This document shows, in pieces, positions 43,245-53,225 of a stretch of 64,000 bases of DNA (within the stretch, counting starts at the first letter, position 1; each line of letters begins with the position of its first letter). The notes below the pieces were generated by a model, which was not told the origin of the DNA, did no database searches, and was given only the letters and a program-made list of their open reading frames with translations. This DNA comes from Nucisporomicrobium flavum. GTDB lineage: Bacteria > Actinomycetota > Actinomycetes > Mycobacteriales > Micromonosporaceae. A program made the position numbers and the translations under genes. The stretch covers positions 272,334-336,333 of the forward strand of contig NZ_JADMLH010000005.1 in the NCBI RefSeq assembly GCF_016464385.1, in the 5' to 3' direction.

Positions 43245-44045
43245 GTGGGCCAGAGTGCCGCGTTCTTCGATCTCGACAAGACCGTCATTGCCAAGTCCAG
43301 CGCGCTGGCCTTCGGACGGCCTTTCTACCGTGATGGGCTGATCAGCCGCCGCGACGTGGTGAAGTCCGCTTACGCGCAGTTGATGTTCCGGCTGGGCGGC
43401 ACCGACGAGCAGACCATGGCCCGCACCCGGGACTACCTGGCCGCGCTGTGCAAGGGCTGGCGCGTCGAGCAGGTTCAGCAGATCGTCGCGGAGACCCTGC
43501 AGGAGCTGATCAATCCGTACGTGTACGCCGAGGCCGCCGTCCTGATCGGCGAGCACCAGGCGGCCGGGCGCGACGTCGTGCTGGTGTCGGCGTCCGGCGA
43601 CGAGATGGTGCGCCCGATCGGCGAACTGCTCGGGGTCACCGACGTGATCGCCACGCGGATGGGGATCGTGGACGGGCGCTACAGCGGCGAGGTGGAGTTC
43701 TACGCGGCCGGCCCGAGCAAGGTCGCGGGGGTGCGTGAGCTGGCCGACGAGCGCGGGTACGACCTTGCGGAGTGTTACGCCTACTCGGACTCCAGCAGCG
43801 ATCTGCCGCTCCTCGAGGCCGTGGGACGTCCGAGCGTGGTGAACCCGGATCGCGCGCTGCGCCGCGTCGCGCTGGAGCGGTCGTGGCCGGTGCTCGAGTT
43901 CCGGCACCCGGTGCCGCTGGGCCGCAGGCTGCGGGAACGCCCCGCGGTGCCGGTGGCCGCCGCGGCGCTCGGGGTGGGCGTCGGAGTGGCGATCGGCATC
44001 GCGCTGTACGGCCGGCACCGCCGCACCCGGGCTGCTCTGGCATAG
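43245..44045 (+). CDS. HAD-IB family phosphatase with membrane tail
   Basis: A 266-aa protein. HAD motif I 'AAFFDLDKTVIAKSSALAF', motif II 'VVLVSASGDEM' and motif III/IV 'YAYSDSSSDLPLLEAVGRPSVVNPD' are intact. A C-terminal helix 'VPVAAAALGVGVGVAIGIALYG' anchors it in the membrane. HAD-IB relatives dephosphorylate phosphoserine or glycerol-phosphate-type substrates; the target here is unknown. The GTG at 43245 is chosen because motif I starts seven residues later and a TACACT -10 box lies immediately upstream. Confidence 0.88.
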   Translation: MGQSAAFFDLDKTVIAKSSALAFGRPFYRDGLISRRDVVKSAYAQLMFRLGGTDEQTMARTRDYLAALCKGWRVEQVQQIVAETLQELINPYVYAEAAVLIGEHQAAGRDVVLVSASGDEMVRPIGELLGVTDVIATRMGIVDGRYSGEVEFYAAGPSKVAGVRELADERGYDLAECYAYSDSSSDLPLLEAVGRPSVVNPDRALRRVALERSWPVLEFRHPVPLGRRLRERPAVPVAAAALGVGVGVAIGIALYGRHRRTRAALA

Positions 44046-44299
44046 AAGGCGGCATAGACGACGGTCACGCGGAAGCGTCTGACCAATCACACAAAGTAGC
44101 TTTCACCCTGGCGATCAAGGGCGGCGGGGCGTAGAAAGAACACGCGGACCTTGATGACATCAGGTTCCGTGCACGGCCACCGGGAACCCACGCGCGATCA
44201 GCCACGGCAGGCACGTTGCGGCGGGACCCACCGGATTCCGGCGGGACTGTCGACAACGACCCAGGTGCACGCTTGATAACCCGGTCGGACGCGCAAGCG

Positions 44300-44325
44300 A
44301 CGGCGCCTCGGATGCGAGGCGCCGT
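44300..44325. terminator. Terminator hairpin between HAD and PH-protein genes
   Basis: An 11-bp perfect stem ACGGCGCCTCG/CGAGGCGCCGT with a GATG tetraloop lies between the convergent HAD and PH-like genes and can serve both. Confidence 0.75.
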
Positions 44326-44388
44326 CCTTATGTCCAGCCGTCCTTATGTCCAGCCGTCCTTGTGGTCAGCCGTCCTTGTGGTCAGCCG
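44322..44388. repeat. 16-bp tandem repeat, four copies
   Basis: Two copies of CCGTCCTTATGTCCAG (44322-44353) are followed by two copies of CCGTCCTTGTGGTCAG (44354-44385). The array starts in the terminator hairpin and ends just after the PH-like gene's 3' side. Confidence 0.85.
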
Positions 44389-44403
44389 CTCTGTGCCAGC
44401 CGC

Positions 44404-44886
44404 CTACGCTGCGGCCGCTTTGGCTTGCAGGTGGCGGTTGCGCAGGTCGTGGTAGACCTCGCGGAACAGGTGTGGCCGGTTGTGGAAGTCGACACCCTGC
44501 GCCCACAGCTCGGTGTTGACCGTGGAGCCGTCGCGGCGCTCGATGAGCACGGTCATCCCGCCCTCGATCTCCCACCGCCCCAGCTTGTTGGTGTGCCGGT
44601 GCAGCCGGACGTGCGCGATCTCGTCCCAGGACAGCCGGCGTGACCGCAGCAGCCCGCGGATCTGCAGCCCGTCGGGGCCCACGTAGACGCCCATCTCGAG
44701 GATGCGCCAGCCGCCGACCACCCAGAGCGCCGCGAGCGCCATGGCAAGGTACGTGATCCCGTTGCCCTCGACCTCGAACAGGCCGACGCTGGCCCAGCCG
44801 AGCAGGGCGAACGCGACGGCCTCCCAGCCGATGACGAGCCACCGGCCGACTCCGGGCGAATAGGGCCGAACCCAGTCCACTCCCAC
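44404..44886 (-). CDS. PH-like domain membrane protein
   Basis: A 160-aa protein with two N-terminal transmembrane helices ('WLVIGWEAVAFALLGWASVGLF', 'GITYLAMALAALWVVGGWRILEMG') followed by a bacterial PH-like domain: 'VYVGPDGLQIRGLLRSRRLSWDEIAHVRLH' and 'TVLIERRDGSTVNTELW'. Such proteins are widespread in actinobacteria and may organise membrane proteins; no precise role is known. Confidence 0.78.
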   Translation of the reverse strand: MGVDWVRPYSPGVGRWLVIGWEAVAFALLGWASVGLFEVEGNGITYLAMALAALWVVGGWRILEMGVYVGPDGLQIRGLLRSRRLSWDEIAHVRLHRHTNKLGRWEIEGGMTVLIERRDGSTVNTELWAQGVDFHNRPHLFREVYHDLRNRHLQAKAAAA

Positions 44887-44967
44887 CCGAACGAGTATGC
44901 CAACCCGCGCAGGGATGAATCCGGCTTTTCGCCCTTCGATGCAGATGAGGACCGACCGGGCGATGGT

Positions 44968-45711
44968 CTACTTGCCCGAAGGTGCCAGCACCTCGTCCGA
45001 GATCTGCGTCAGGTGCTCGGCGCCCGCCGAGACCGCCGCCGCGTAGTGCCGGAGCCAGGAGCGCAGGCCGTCGGGCGTGCCGGTGGCGTAGGCGCCCGAC
45101 GCACCCACGTACTCCGGCTCACGGTCGAGGTGGCCCTGCTCGACGGCGACGAGCCCGCGCGGGTCGAAGCCGCGGGCGACCAGGGTGAGCCGGGCGGCGG
45201 CCCGCGCGACCACACCCGCCGGGCCGGCGAACGGTCGCAGCGTCAGCAGTTCGGCGTGCACGATCGCGGCCAGCAGCAGCGGCGGTGTCCGCTCGTTGCC
45301 GGCGACCAGGCCGGCGAGGGCGTCGATCCGCTCGGCGCCGGAGGTCAGCCGGCCGAGATCCGCGTCGGCCACCGCACCCCGCGCGGCCAGCACGTGCAGC
45401 CGCGCAAGCACCTGACGCGGTGCGCGCGGCCAGAGGTCGACCAGCCCGCCGAGCGCCTCGGAGACCCGCAGCGCGCCCTGCACGACCGGGTCGGTGACCG
45501 TGCCGGCGCGTACGGCCGCGAGGTCGTGGCGGTGCTCCTCCAGCGCGGCACTGGCGACGGCCGCTCGCAGTCCCACCTCGGCGGCCACCTGGCCCCCGTT
45601 GCGGCGCAGCGCCCGGTGCCGCATGGCGGTGTCGACCTTGGCTCGGGCGTCGGCCAGAGCGTCCTCCACGTCGGCGAGCGCGAGCAGCGGAGCCAGGGGA
45701 TCGTTCGTCAC
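44968..45711 (-). CDS. Fic-like helical protein with degenerate motif
   Basis: A 247-aa helical protein starting at the GTG at 45711. '[27 protein letters not shown]' aligns with the Fic motif HxFx(D/E)GNGRxxR, but His is Leu, Asn is Pro-Ala and the distal Arg is shifted, so AMP transfer is unlikely. '[21 protein letters not shown]' resembles the inhibitory/N-terminal helices of Fic proteins. It is conserved among Micromonosporaceae-type neighbours by my recollection, often left unnamed. A TACGGT box lies just before the start, so it may be leaderless. Confidence 0.6.
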   Translation of the reverse strand: MTNDPLAPLLALADVEDALADARAKVDTAMRHRALRRNGGQVAAEVGLRAAVASAALEEHRHDLAAVRAGTVTDPVVQGALRVSEALGGLVDLWPRAPRQVLARLHVLAARGAVADADLGRLTSGAERIDALAGLVAGNERTPPLLLAAIVHAELLTLRPFAGPAGVVARAAARLTLVARGFDPRGLVAVEQGHLDREPEYVGASGAYATGTPDGLRSWLRHYAAAVSAGAEHLTQISDEVLAPSGK

Positions 45712-45935
45712 GCGCCTACCGTATCCGTGAAAAACACGCGAAACATGGGCTGCGCATACGGGCTCGGAAGTGGCAAGATTCGCGCAGTACCGAGCACGTA
45801 CTGCCCGGTCGGCGCGCACGCCCTGCCACTCGGCGCGGCAGGAGGGCGGTACGGCTTGCAGCTCTCGCCCCGGCGCACCGGGCAGAACTACTGTTCAACC
45901 CAAGAGAGACCGGTCACGGCAGAGGAGCCGCCCTC

Positions 45936-47921
45936 ATGAGTGAGACGCTGGAGAACCTGTATTCGGAGACGCGGCAGTTCCCGCCGCCGGCCGCGCTGGC
46001 CGCCGAGGCGAACGTCAAGGCCGAGGCCTACGAGCGGGCCACCGCCGACCGGCTGGGTTTCTGGGAGCAGCAGGCCGAACGCCTGACCTGGGCCAAGCGG
46101 TGGGAGCAGACGCTCGACTGGTCGAACCCGCCGTTCGCCAAGTGGTTCGTCGGCGGCGAGCTCAACATCGCGTACAACTGCGTGGACCGGCACGTCGAGG
46201 CCGGCCTGGGCGACAAGGTCGCGATCCACTGGGAGGGCGAGCCCGGCGACACCCGCTCCATCACGTACGCCGACCTGCTCAAGAGCGTCAGCCAGGCGGC
46301 GAACACCCTGACCGAGCTGGGCGTCACGGCCGGCGACCGGGTGGCGATCTACCTGCCGATGATCCCCGAGGCGGCGGTCGCGATGCTGGCCTGCGCCCGG
46401 ATCGGCGCGCTGCACAGCGTGGTCTTCGGCGGCTTCTCCGTCGACGCCCTGGCCACCCGCATCCAGGACGCCGACGCGAAGGTCGTGATCACCGCCGACG
46501 GCGGTTACCGCCGGGGCAAGCCGTCGGCCCTGAAGCCGACCGTGGACGAGGCCGTCGCGCAGTGCCCGAGCATCGAGCACGTGCTGGTGGTCCGCCGTAC
46601 GGGCGAGGACGTCACGTGGGGCGAGAAGGACCTGTGGTGGCACGAGACGGTCGAGCAGGCGAGCGAGAAGCACGAGCCGAAGGCGTTCGACTCCGAGCAC
46701 CCGCTGTTCATCCTCTACACCTCGGGCACGACCGGTAAGCCGAAGGGCATCCTGCACACCACCGGCGGCTACCTGACCCAGGTGTCGTACACGTACAACG
46801 CGGTCTTCGACCTCAAGCCGGAGACCGACGTCTTCTGGTGCACCGCCGACATCGGCTGGGTCACCGGGCACTCGTACATCGTCTACGGCCCGCTCTCCAA
46901 CGGCGCCACCCAGATCATGTACGAGGGCACCCCGGACACCCCCCACAAGGGACGGTTCTGGGAGATCGTCGACAAGTACAAGGTGACGATCCTCTACACC
47001 GCGCCCACCCTCATCCGCACGATGATGAAGTGGGGCGACGACATCCCGGCCAAGTACGACCTCTCCTCGCTGCGCCTCCTGGGCAGCGTCGGCGAGCCGA
47101 TCAACCCCGAGGCCTGGATGTGGTACCGGGCGAACGTGGGCCACGACTCCTGCCCGATCGTCGACACGTGGTGGCAGACGGAGACCGGCGGCATCATGAT
47201 CTCCCCGCTGCCGGGCGTCACGAGCACCAAGCCGGGCTCGGCCATGACCCCGCTGCCGGGCATCTCGGCGGACGTCGTGGACGACCAGGCGGAGTCGGTG
47301 CCGGACGGTGGCGGCGGCTTCCTGGTGCTGCGCGAGCCGTGGCCGTCGATGCTGCGCACGATCTGGGGTGACGACCAGCGCTTCATCGACACGTACTGGT
47401 CGCGCTTCGGCAAGGGCGCCGGCACGGGCGACGAGTGGATCTACTTCGCGGGCGACGGCGCCAAGAAGGACGAGGACGGCGCGCTCTGGCTGCTCGGCCG
47501 GGTCGACGACGTGATGCTGGTGTCCGGGCACAACATCTCCACCACCGAGGTGGAGTCGGCCCTGGTGTCGCACCCGTCGGTGGCCGAGGCGGCGGTCGTG
47601 GGCGCGACCGACCCGACGACCGGCCAGGCCATCGTCGCGTTCACGATCCCGCGCGGCAATGTGGACACCGCCGGCGACGCGGGCGAGAAGCTCATCCAGG
47701 ATCTGCGCAACCACGTGGCGAAGAAGCTAGGCCCGATCGCGAAGCCGCGGCAGATCATGCTCGTCGCCGAACTGCCCAAGACCCGATCCGGCAAGATCAT
47801 GCGGCGGTTGCTGCGCGACGTGGCCGAGAACCGGTCGCTGGGCGACGTCACGACGCTGCAGGACTCGACCGTGATGGACCTGATCTCGTCGGGCATGCAG
47901 GGGTCCAAGTCCGAAGACTGA
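45936..47921 (+). CDS. acs: Acetate-CoA ligase (acetyl-CoA synthetase)
   Basis: A 661-aa full-length enzyme that makes acetyl-CoA from acetate, ATP and CoA. It has the N-terminal ACS helix '[47 protein letters not shown]', the P-loop '[21 protein letters not shown]', '[22 protein letters not shown]' and 'WWQTETGG'. The C-terminal '[13 protein letters not shown]' contains the Lys that is acetylated by Pat-type enzymes. GAGGAG precedes the ATG at 45936. It is monocistronic, ending in a strong terminator. Confidence 0.96.
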   Translation: MSETLENLYSETRQFPPPAALAAEANVKAEAYERATADRLGFWEQQAERLTWAKRWEQTLDWSNPPFAKWFVGGELNIAYNCVDRHVEAGLGDKVAIHWEGEPGDTRSITYADLLKSVSQAANTLTELGVTAGDRVAIYLPMIPEAAVAMLACARIGALHSVVFGGFSVDALATRIQDADAKVVITADGGYRRGKPSALKPTVDEAVAQCPSIEHVLVVRRTGEDVTWGEKDLWWHETVEQASEKHEPKAFDSEHPLFILYTSGTTGKPKGILHTTGGYLTQVSYTYNAVFDLKPETDVFWCTADIGWVTGHSYIVYGPLSNGATQIMYEGTPDTPHKGRFWEIVDKYKVTILYTAPTLIRTMMKWGDDIPAKYDLSSLRLLGSVGEPINPEAWMWYRANVGHDSCPIVDTWWQTETGGIMISPLPGVTSTKPGSAMTPLPGISADVVDDQAESVPDGGGGFLVLREPWPSMLRTIWGDDQRFIDTYWSRFGKGAGTGDEWIYFAGDGAKKDEDGALWLLGRVDDVMLVSGHNISTTEVESALVSHPSVAEAAVVGATDPTTGQAIVAFTIPRGNVDTAGDAGEKLIQDLRNHVAKKLGPIAKPRQIMLVAELPKTRSGKIMRRLLRDVAENRSLGDVTTLQDSTVMDLISSGMQGSKSED

Positions 47922-47938
47922 GATAATCGTCTATGAAT

Positions 47939-47972
47939 GGCGGCAGATCTGCGATCGTAGGGATCTGCCGCC
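47939..47972 (+). terminator. Terminator after acs
   Basis: GGCGGCAGATC (47939-47949) pairs perfectly with GATCTGCCGCC (47962-47972), followed by GTTTC, 17 nt after the stop codon. Confidence 0.8.
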
Positions 47973-48088
47973 GTTTCATGGCTACGGTCCATTTTCGACC
48001 TTTTGCCGGTTCTTGCATTATGCAAGATCCATAATGCGTAACCATCGCCGAACAATTCGTGTCACCCCTTCCGACGCATCGGTGTAGT

Positions 48089-48150
48089 TGCATACGTTCA
48101 CCTGAGCCTCGAATCCGGGGCGGTTCACCGCCGTCGCTGCACGACAGCGC
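48089..48150 (+). promoter_or_regulatory. Conserved leader of the first M6 protease gene
   Basis: The segment from TTGCATACGTTCACCT through GAATCCGGGGCG to CGCTGCACGACAGCG recurs upstream of the second protease at 50654-50716 with only small changes. It probably holds the shared promoter and operator. Confidence 0.6.
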
Positions 48151-48177
48151 GCGGTCATGCCAACGGAGGTAAACGTA

Positions 48178-50556
48178 GTGCGCAAGGTGGTCGTGGGACT
48201 GCTCGGCGCCGCGATGGCGACCAGTGTCGGGATGATGCTCCCGAACGGCGCCCTCGCTGCACCGCCGGTCGATCCAGCGCCGGTGGCCAAGACCGGTGCG
48301 GCACCATTGGACGATCTGCCCAACCCGCTGGAGGAGAAGCGTCGCGCCCTCCGCCAGGAGGCCGTCGCCGACGTCGTCAGCGGCAAGGCGAAGCCGATCA
48401 AGCGGAACGGCAGCACGGTCGTCAAGGTCGGCCGCACCCAGGGTTCCGGCGTGACCAACCGCAAGGTTGCCAAGTCCGGCACCGACCAGTATGTCGAGCT
48501 CGGCCGCGAGCGGACCGACCGGATCTTCGTGATCCTGGCCGAGTTCGGCGACCAGCGGCACCCCAGCTACCCCGACGTGGACAGCGACCCGGCGACGCCC
48601 GGGCCCACCACGTTCAACGGCCCGCTGCACAACAAGATCCCCGCGCCCAACCGCTCGGTGGACAACTCGACGGTGTGGCAGCCGGACTACAACGCCGAGC
48701 ACTACCGTGACCTGTACTTCGGTGAGGGCGCGGGCAAGGAGTCGGTGAAGACCTACTTCGAGACCCAGTCGTCCGGGCGCTACAGCGTCGACGGCGAGGT
48801 CACCGACTGGGTCAAGGTCAACTACAACGAGGCCCGGTACGGCCGCGACTTCTGCGGCAGCCACGTCTGCAACAACACCTGGGCGCTGGTCCGGGACGCC
48901 GCCAACCAGTGGGTGGCGGACCAGAAGGCGGCCGGGCGTACGGACGCGCAGGTAGCCGCGGACATGAAGTCGTTCGACCAGTACGACCGGTACGACTTCG
49001 ACAACGACGGCGACTTCAACGAGCCCGACGGCTACATCGACCACTTCCAGATCGTCCACGCCGGCGGCGACCAGGCCGACGGTGACCCGCAGCAGGGCGA
49101 GGACGCCATCTGGAGCCACCGCTGGTACGCGTACGGCACCGACCAGGGCCGCACCGGTCCGTCGAACAACCTGCTCGGCGGCACCCAGATCGGCAACACC
49201 GGCATCTGGATCGGCGACTACACCATCCAGCCGGAGAACGGCGGCCTGAGCGTCTTCGTGCACGAGTACACGCACGACCTGGGCCTGCCGGACGACTACG
49301 ACACCTCGGGCCGGGGCGACAACAACAACGAGCACTGGACCCTGATGGCCCAGAGCCGGCTCAGCGCGGCGGGCGACCAGGCCATCGGCACCCGCCCCGG
49401 CGACCTCGGCGCGTGGAACAAGCTGCAGCTCGGCTGGTTCGACTACGAGACCGTCGTGGCCGGTCAGCAGAAGACGCTGAACCTCGGTCCGCAGGAGTAC
49501 AACACCGACAAGGCGCAGGGCGTCGTGGTGGTGCTGCCGGACAAGGAGGTCACCACCGATCTGGGCGCTCCGTTCGCCGGTGAGGGCCAGTTCTTCTCGG
49601 GCAACGCCGACGACCTGAACAACTCGCTGTCGCACGACATCGACCTGACCGGCAAGACCACCGCGGCGGTCACGCTCAAGGGCCGGTACGACATCGAGCA
49701 GGACTACGACTACCTGTACTTCGAGGCGTCGACGGACAACGGGGCCACCTGGACCCGCCTGGACGGCACGCAGAACGGCGCGCCGCTGCCCCGCGACGCC
49801 AGCAACACCCCCGCGCTGACCGGCAGCACCGGCGGCGAGTGGGCGGACATCGCGGTGCCGCTGAACGCGTACGCCGGCAAGAAGATCACCTTCCGCCTGC
49901 ACTACCTCACCGACGGTGGCGTGGCCGAGGGCGGCTTCTTCGGTGACGACCTCACCATCACGGCGGACGGCGCGACCGTGCTGGCCGACGGTGCCGAGGG
50001 CGACACCACGTGGACGATGGACGGCTTCTCGATCGTCGGGGCCACCTCGACCGAGGAGTTCGACAACTTCTACATCGCCGGGCACCGCAGCTACGTGTCG
50101 TACGACCAGTACCTCAAGACCGGCCCGTACTTCTTCGGCTACCTGCCGACGCTGCCGGACAAGGTGGACCACTACTCCTACCAGGAGGGTCTGCTGGTCT
50201 CGTACTGGGACACGTCGCAGGTCGACAACAACACCAACGTGCACCCGGGCACGGGCCGCAACCTGATCATCGACGCGCACCCGGCGCCGTTCTACAACCT
50301 GGAGGGGCTGCCGTGGCGGGCCCGCATCCAGGTGTACGACGCCCCGTTCAGCCTCAAGAAGGCCGATTCGTTCACGCTGCACATCAACGGCAAGCCCAGC
50401 TACATCCGGGGCCAGGCCGCGCAGCCGCTGTTCGACGACACCAAGAAGTACTTCTACGACGAGCTGCCGAACCAGGGCGTCAAGCTCCCGGCCGTCGGCG
50501 TGAAGATCAAGGTTGTCGACGTGAACGGCACCTCGATGAAGGTCCGCATCAGCTGA
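48178..50556 (+). CDS. Secreted M6-family metalloprotease (immune inhibitor A-like), copy 1
   Basis: A 792-aa precursor. The GTG at 48178 follows GGAGG and begins 'VRKVVVGLLGAAMATSV', a Sec signal ending near 'ALAA'. A propeptide of about 90 residues precedes the catalytic domain ('RIFVILAEFGDQRHPSYPDVDSD'). The zinc site is 'HEYTHDLGLPDDYDTSG' with His362. Downstream are the immune-inhibitor-A beta domains ('YLYFEASTDNGATW', 'FRLHYLTDGGVAEGGFFGDDL'). It degrades extracellular proteins. It is the first of two tandem paralogues and ends in a rho-independent-type terminator. Confidence 0.93.
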   Translation: MRKVVVGLLGAAMATSVGMMLPNGALAAPPVDPAPVAKTGAAPLDDLPNPLEEKRRALRQEAVADVVSGKAKPIKRNGSTVVKVGRTQGSGVTNRKVAKSGTDQYVELGRERTDRIFVILAEFGDQRHPSYPDVDSDPATPGPTTFNGPLHNKIPAPNRSVDNSTVWQPDYNAEHYRDLYFGEGAGKESVKTYFETQSSGRYSVDGEVTDWVKVNYNEARYGRDFCGSHVCNNTWALVRDAANQWVADQKAAGRTDAQVAADMKSFDQYDRYDFDNDGDFNEPDGYIDHFQIVHAGGDQADGDPQQGEDAIWSHRWYAYGTDQGRTGPSNNLLGGTQIGNTGIWIGDYTIQPENGGLSVFVHEYTHDLGLPDDYDTSGRGDNNNEHWTLMAQSRLSAAGDQAIGTRPGDLGAWNKLQLGWFDYETVVAGQQKTLNLGPQEYNTDKAQGVVVVLPDKEVTTDLGAPFAGEGQFFSGNADDLNNSLSHDIDLTGKTTAAVTLKGRYDIEQDYDYLYFEASTDNGATWTRLDGTQNGAPLPRDASNTPALTGSTGGEWADIAVPLNAYAGKKITFRLHYLTDGGVAEGGFFGDDLTITADGATVLADGAEGDTTWTMDGFSIVGATSTEEFDNFYIAGHRSYVSYDQYLKTGPYFFGYLPTLPDKVDHYSYQEGLLVSYWDTSQVDNNTNVHPGTGRNLIIDAHPAPFYNLEGLPWRARIQVYDAPFSLKKADSFTLHINGKPSYIRGQAAQPLFDDTKKYFYDELPNQGVKLPAVGVKIKVVDVNGTSMKVRIS

Positions 50557-50568
50557 ACCGGACATAAC

Positions 50569-50612
50569 GGCGGCGCCCGGGATTTGTCCCGGGCGCCGCT
50601 CTTTGTTTTCGC
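50569..50612 (+). terminator. Terminator between the two M6 protease genes
   Basis: GCGGCGCCCGGG pairs with CCCGGGCGCCGC around ATTTGT, followed by TCTTTGTTTT, a classic rho-independent terminator. The two protease genes are therefore separate transcription units. Confidence 0.9.
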
Positions 50613-50653
50613 ATAAAGAATTGATCCCGGGGACTTCCACGCATCTCTCTTTT

Positions 50654-50716
50654 TGCATACGTTCACCTAGGCCCCGAATCCGGGGCGTCTGCACGCCGAG
50701 CCGCTGCACGACAGCG
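50654..50716 (+). promoter_or_regulatory. Conserved leader of the second M6 protease gene
   Basis: Nearly the same sequence as 48089-48150: TTGCATACGTTCACCT, then GAATCCGGGGCG and CGCTGCACGACAGCG, at a similar distance from the GTG start. Retention in both copies after duplication suggests a shared regulatory function. Confidence 0.6.
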
Positions 50717-50743
50717 TTTCGGGCACGTCGACGGAGGTACGTA

Positions 50744-53125
50744 GTGCGCAAAGTAGTCGTGGGACTACTCGGCGCCGCGATGGTGACCGGTGTCGGGATC
50801 TCACTCCCCACCGTGGCCCAGGCGGCGCCCCCGGTGGAGCCGACACCGGCGGCCAGCAAGCGGGCCGCGATGGACGACCTCCCCAACCCGGTCGAGGACA
50901 AGCGCCGCGAGCTGCGCCAGGAAGCCATCAACGGCGTCCTGAAGGGCGACATCAAGACGCAGCGACGCGGCGGCAGCACCGTTGCGAAGATCGGCAAGAC
51001 CCGTGGCGGCGGCCTGAACGACCGCACTGTCAAGGCGTCCGGCCAGGACCAGTACGTCGAGCTCAGCAACGAGCGCACCGACAAGATCTTCGTGATCCTG
51101 GCGGAGTTCGGTAACCAGCGGCACCCGAACTACCCGGACGTCGACAGCGACCCGGACACCCCCGGCCCCACGACCTTCGAGGGCCCGCTGCACAACAAGA
51201 TCCCGCAGCCGGACCGCTCCAAGGACAACACCACGGTCTGGCAGCCGGACTACAACAAGAAGCACTACGAGGACCTGTACTTCGGCAAGGGCAAGAACGT
51301 CGAGTCGCTGAAGACCTACTACGAGACGCAGTCGTCCGGGCGCTACAGCGTCGAGGGCGAGGTCTCCGACTGGGTCAAGGTGCCGTACAACGAAGCCCGT
51401 TACGGCCGCGACTGCGACGTCAACGGCCTCTGCACCGACACCAACGCCTGGGCGCTCATCACGGACGCCGTGAACAAGTGGGTCGCCGAGCGCAAGGCCG
51501 CCGGTCGCACCGACGCGCAGATCGCCGCCGAGGTCAAGCAGTTCGACCAGTGGGACCGCAACGACTACGACGGTGACGGCGACTTCAACGAGTCCGACGG
51601 CTACATCGACCACTTCCAGATCGTCCACGCCGGCGGCGACCAGTCCGACGGCGACCCGCAGCAGGGTGAGGACGCCATCTGGGCGCACCGCTGGAACGCG
51701 TACCTGAACACGGTCGGCAGCGACGGCCCCTCGTACAACAAGTACGGCGGCCAGCAGATCGGCAACACCGGTGTCTGGATCTCCGACTACACCATGCAGC
51801 CGGAGAACGGCGGCCTGAGCGTGTTCGCGCACGAGTACGGCCACGACCTCGGTCTGCCGGACGACTACGACACCAGCGGCGGCCTGAACAACAACAGCGA
51901 GTTCTGGACGCTCATGGCGCAGAGCCGTCTCTCCGGCGCGGGCGAGCCCCTCGGTTCGCGCCCGGGTGACATCGGCGCCTGGAACAAGCTGCAGCTCGGC
52001 TGGCTGGACTACGAGACCGTCGTCGCGGGTCAGAAGAAGACCCTGAACCTCGGCCCGCAGGAGTACAACACCGCCAAGGCGCAGGGCGTCGTCGTGGTGC
52101 TGCCGGACAAGGAGGTCACCACCGACCTCGGCGCCCCGTTCGCGGGCACCAAGCAGTACTTCTCCGGCAACGACGACGGGCTCAACACCTCGCTGAGCAC
52201 GACGGTCGACCTGACCGGCGCGACCTCGGGCGCGTTCGACCTCAAGGGCCGCTACTCGATCGAAGAGGGCTACGACTACCTCTACGTCGAGGTATCGCAG
52301 GACAACGGCGCCAACTGGACCGCGGTCAACGGCACCGTGGGCGGCACGCCGTTCGGCACCGACGGCGGCAACCCGGGCCGTCCGGCGATCACCGGCACCA
52401 GCGGTGGCGCCTGGAAGGACATCCACGTCCCGCTGGACGCGTACGCCGGCAAGAAGGTGCAGGTCCGCCTGCACTACCTGACCGACGGTGGCGTCTCCAA
52501 GGGCGGCTTCTTCGGCGACGACCTCACCATCAAGGTGAACAACACCGTCGTCTCCACCGACGGCGCCGAGGGCACCCCGGCGTGGACGCTCGGCGGCTTC
52601 ACCGTCGTCGGCGCGAGCACCACCGCGGACTACGACAACTTCTACATCGCGGGCAACCGCAGCTACGTGTCGTACGACAAGTACCTGAAGACCGGCCCGT
52701 ACAACTTCGGCTGGCCGGCCAAACCGGACTGGGCGGAGCACTTCGCCTACCAGCAGGGCCTGCTGATCTCGTACAACGACCAGTCGGTGGCGGACAACAA
52801 CGTCAACGAGCACCCCGGCTCCGGTCGTAACCTGATCATCGACAGCCACCCGGCGCCGTTCTACAACCTCGAGGGCCAGCCCTGGCGGGCCCGGATCCAG
52901 CTGTACGACGCCCCGTTCAGCCTGAAGAAGGCCGACTCCTTCACGCTGCACGTCAACGGCAAGGCCAGCTACATCCGGGGTCAGGCCGCGCAGCCGACCT
53001 TCGACGACACCAAGAAGTACTTCTACGACGAGATCCCGTGGGCCGGCGTCAAGCTCCCCGCGGTCGGCGTGAAGATCAAGGTGCTGTCGCAGAACGGCAC
53101 CTCGATGAAGATCCGCATCTCCTGA
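50744..53125 (+). CDS. Secreted M6-family metalloprotease (immune inhibitor A-like), copy 2
   Basis: A 793-aa precursor, a close paralogue of the preceding gene over its whole length. The GTG at 50744 follows GGAGG; the signal peptide ends at 'AQAA'. The catalytic motif is 'HEYGHDLGLPDDYDTSG' with His363; a Gly replaces the Thr of copy 1. The same beta-sandwich and C-terminal region with 'YIRGQAAQPTFDDTKKYFYDEIPWAGV' follows. Divergence in the propeptide and exposed loops suggests different substrates. Confidence 0.93.
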   Translation: MRKVVVGLLGAAMVTGVGISLPTVAQAAPPVEPTPAASKRAAMDDLPNPVEDKRRELRQEAINGVLKGDIKTQRRGGSTVAKIGKTRGGGLNDRTVKASGQDQYVELSNERTDKIFVILAEFGNQRHPNYPDVDSDPDTPGPTTFEGPLHNKIPQPDRSKDNTTVWQPDYNKKHYEDLYFGKGKNVESLKTYYETQSSGRYSVEGEVSDWVKVPYNEARYGRDCDVNGLCTDTNAWALITDAVNKWVAERKAAGRTDAQIAAEVKQFDQWDRNDYDGDGDFNESDGYIDHFQIVHAGGDQSDGDPQQGEDAIWAHRWNAYLNTVGSDGPSYNKYGGQQIGNTGVWISDYTMQPENGGLSVFAHEYGHDLGLPDDYDTSGGLNNNSEFWTLMAQSRLSGAGEPLGSRPGDIGAWNKLQLGWLDYETVVAGQKKTLNLGPQEYNTAKAQGVVVVLPDKEVTTDLGAPFAGTKQYFSGNDDGLNTSLSTTVDLTGATSGAFDLKGRYSIEEGYDYLYVEVSQDNGANWTAVNGTVGGTPFGTDGGNPGRPAITGTSGGAWKDIHVPLDAYAGKKVQVRLHYLTDGGVSKGGFFGDDLTIKVNNTVVSTDGAEGTPAWTLGGFTVVGASTTADYDNFYIAGNRSYVSYDKYLKTGPYNFGWPAKPDWAEHFAYQQGLLISYNDQSVADNNVNEHPGSGRNLIIDSHPAPFYNLEGQPWRARIQLYDAPFSLKKADSFTLHVNGKASYIRGQAAQPTFDDTKKYFYDEIPWAGVKLPAVGVKIKVLSQNGTSMKIRIS

Positions 53126-53140
53126 TCCACCGCACCGTCC

Positions 53141-53171
53141 GACGCCCGGGGGCCCCGCGCCCCCGGGCGTC
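53141..53171 (+). terminator. Terminator after the second M6 protease gene
   Basis: GACGCCCGGGGG pairs with CCCCCGGGCGTC, a 12-bp perfect stem 15 nt after the stop codon, followed by ACCCTTTCC. Confidence 0.78.
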
Positions 53172-53225
53172 ACCCTTTCCGCCACCGGAGCGGAACCACC
53201 CACGCTCAACCCGGGTCAAAATCTC

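Noticed and set aside
43095..44388. Possible CRISPR arrays at the 16-bp repeats
   Set aside because: The units are directly abutting, without spacers, and no cas genes are present in the window.
45888..47714. 608-codon open frame opposite acs
   Set aside because: The acs gene on the plus strand is unambiguous; the opposite frame has no motif.
47848..51084. 1078-codon open frame on the minus strand
   Set aside because: It lies opposite the first M6 protease gene, is rich in Val/Arg/Asp from codon complementarity and has no domain. It is a shadow of high-G+C coding DNA.
50801..53209. 802-codon open frame on the minus strand
   Set aside because: It mirrors the second M6 protease gene exactly in extent and shows the same shadow composition.
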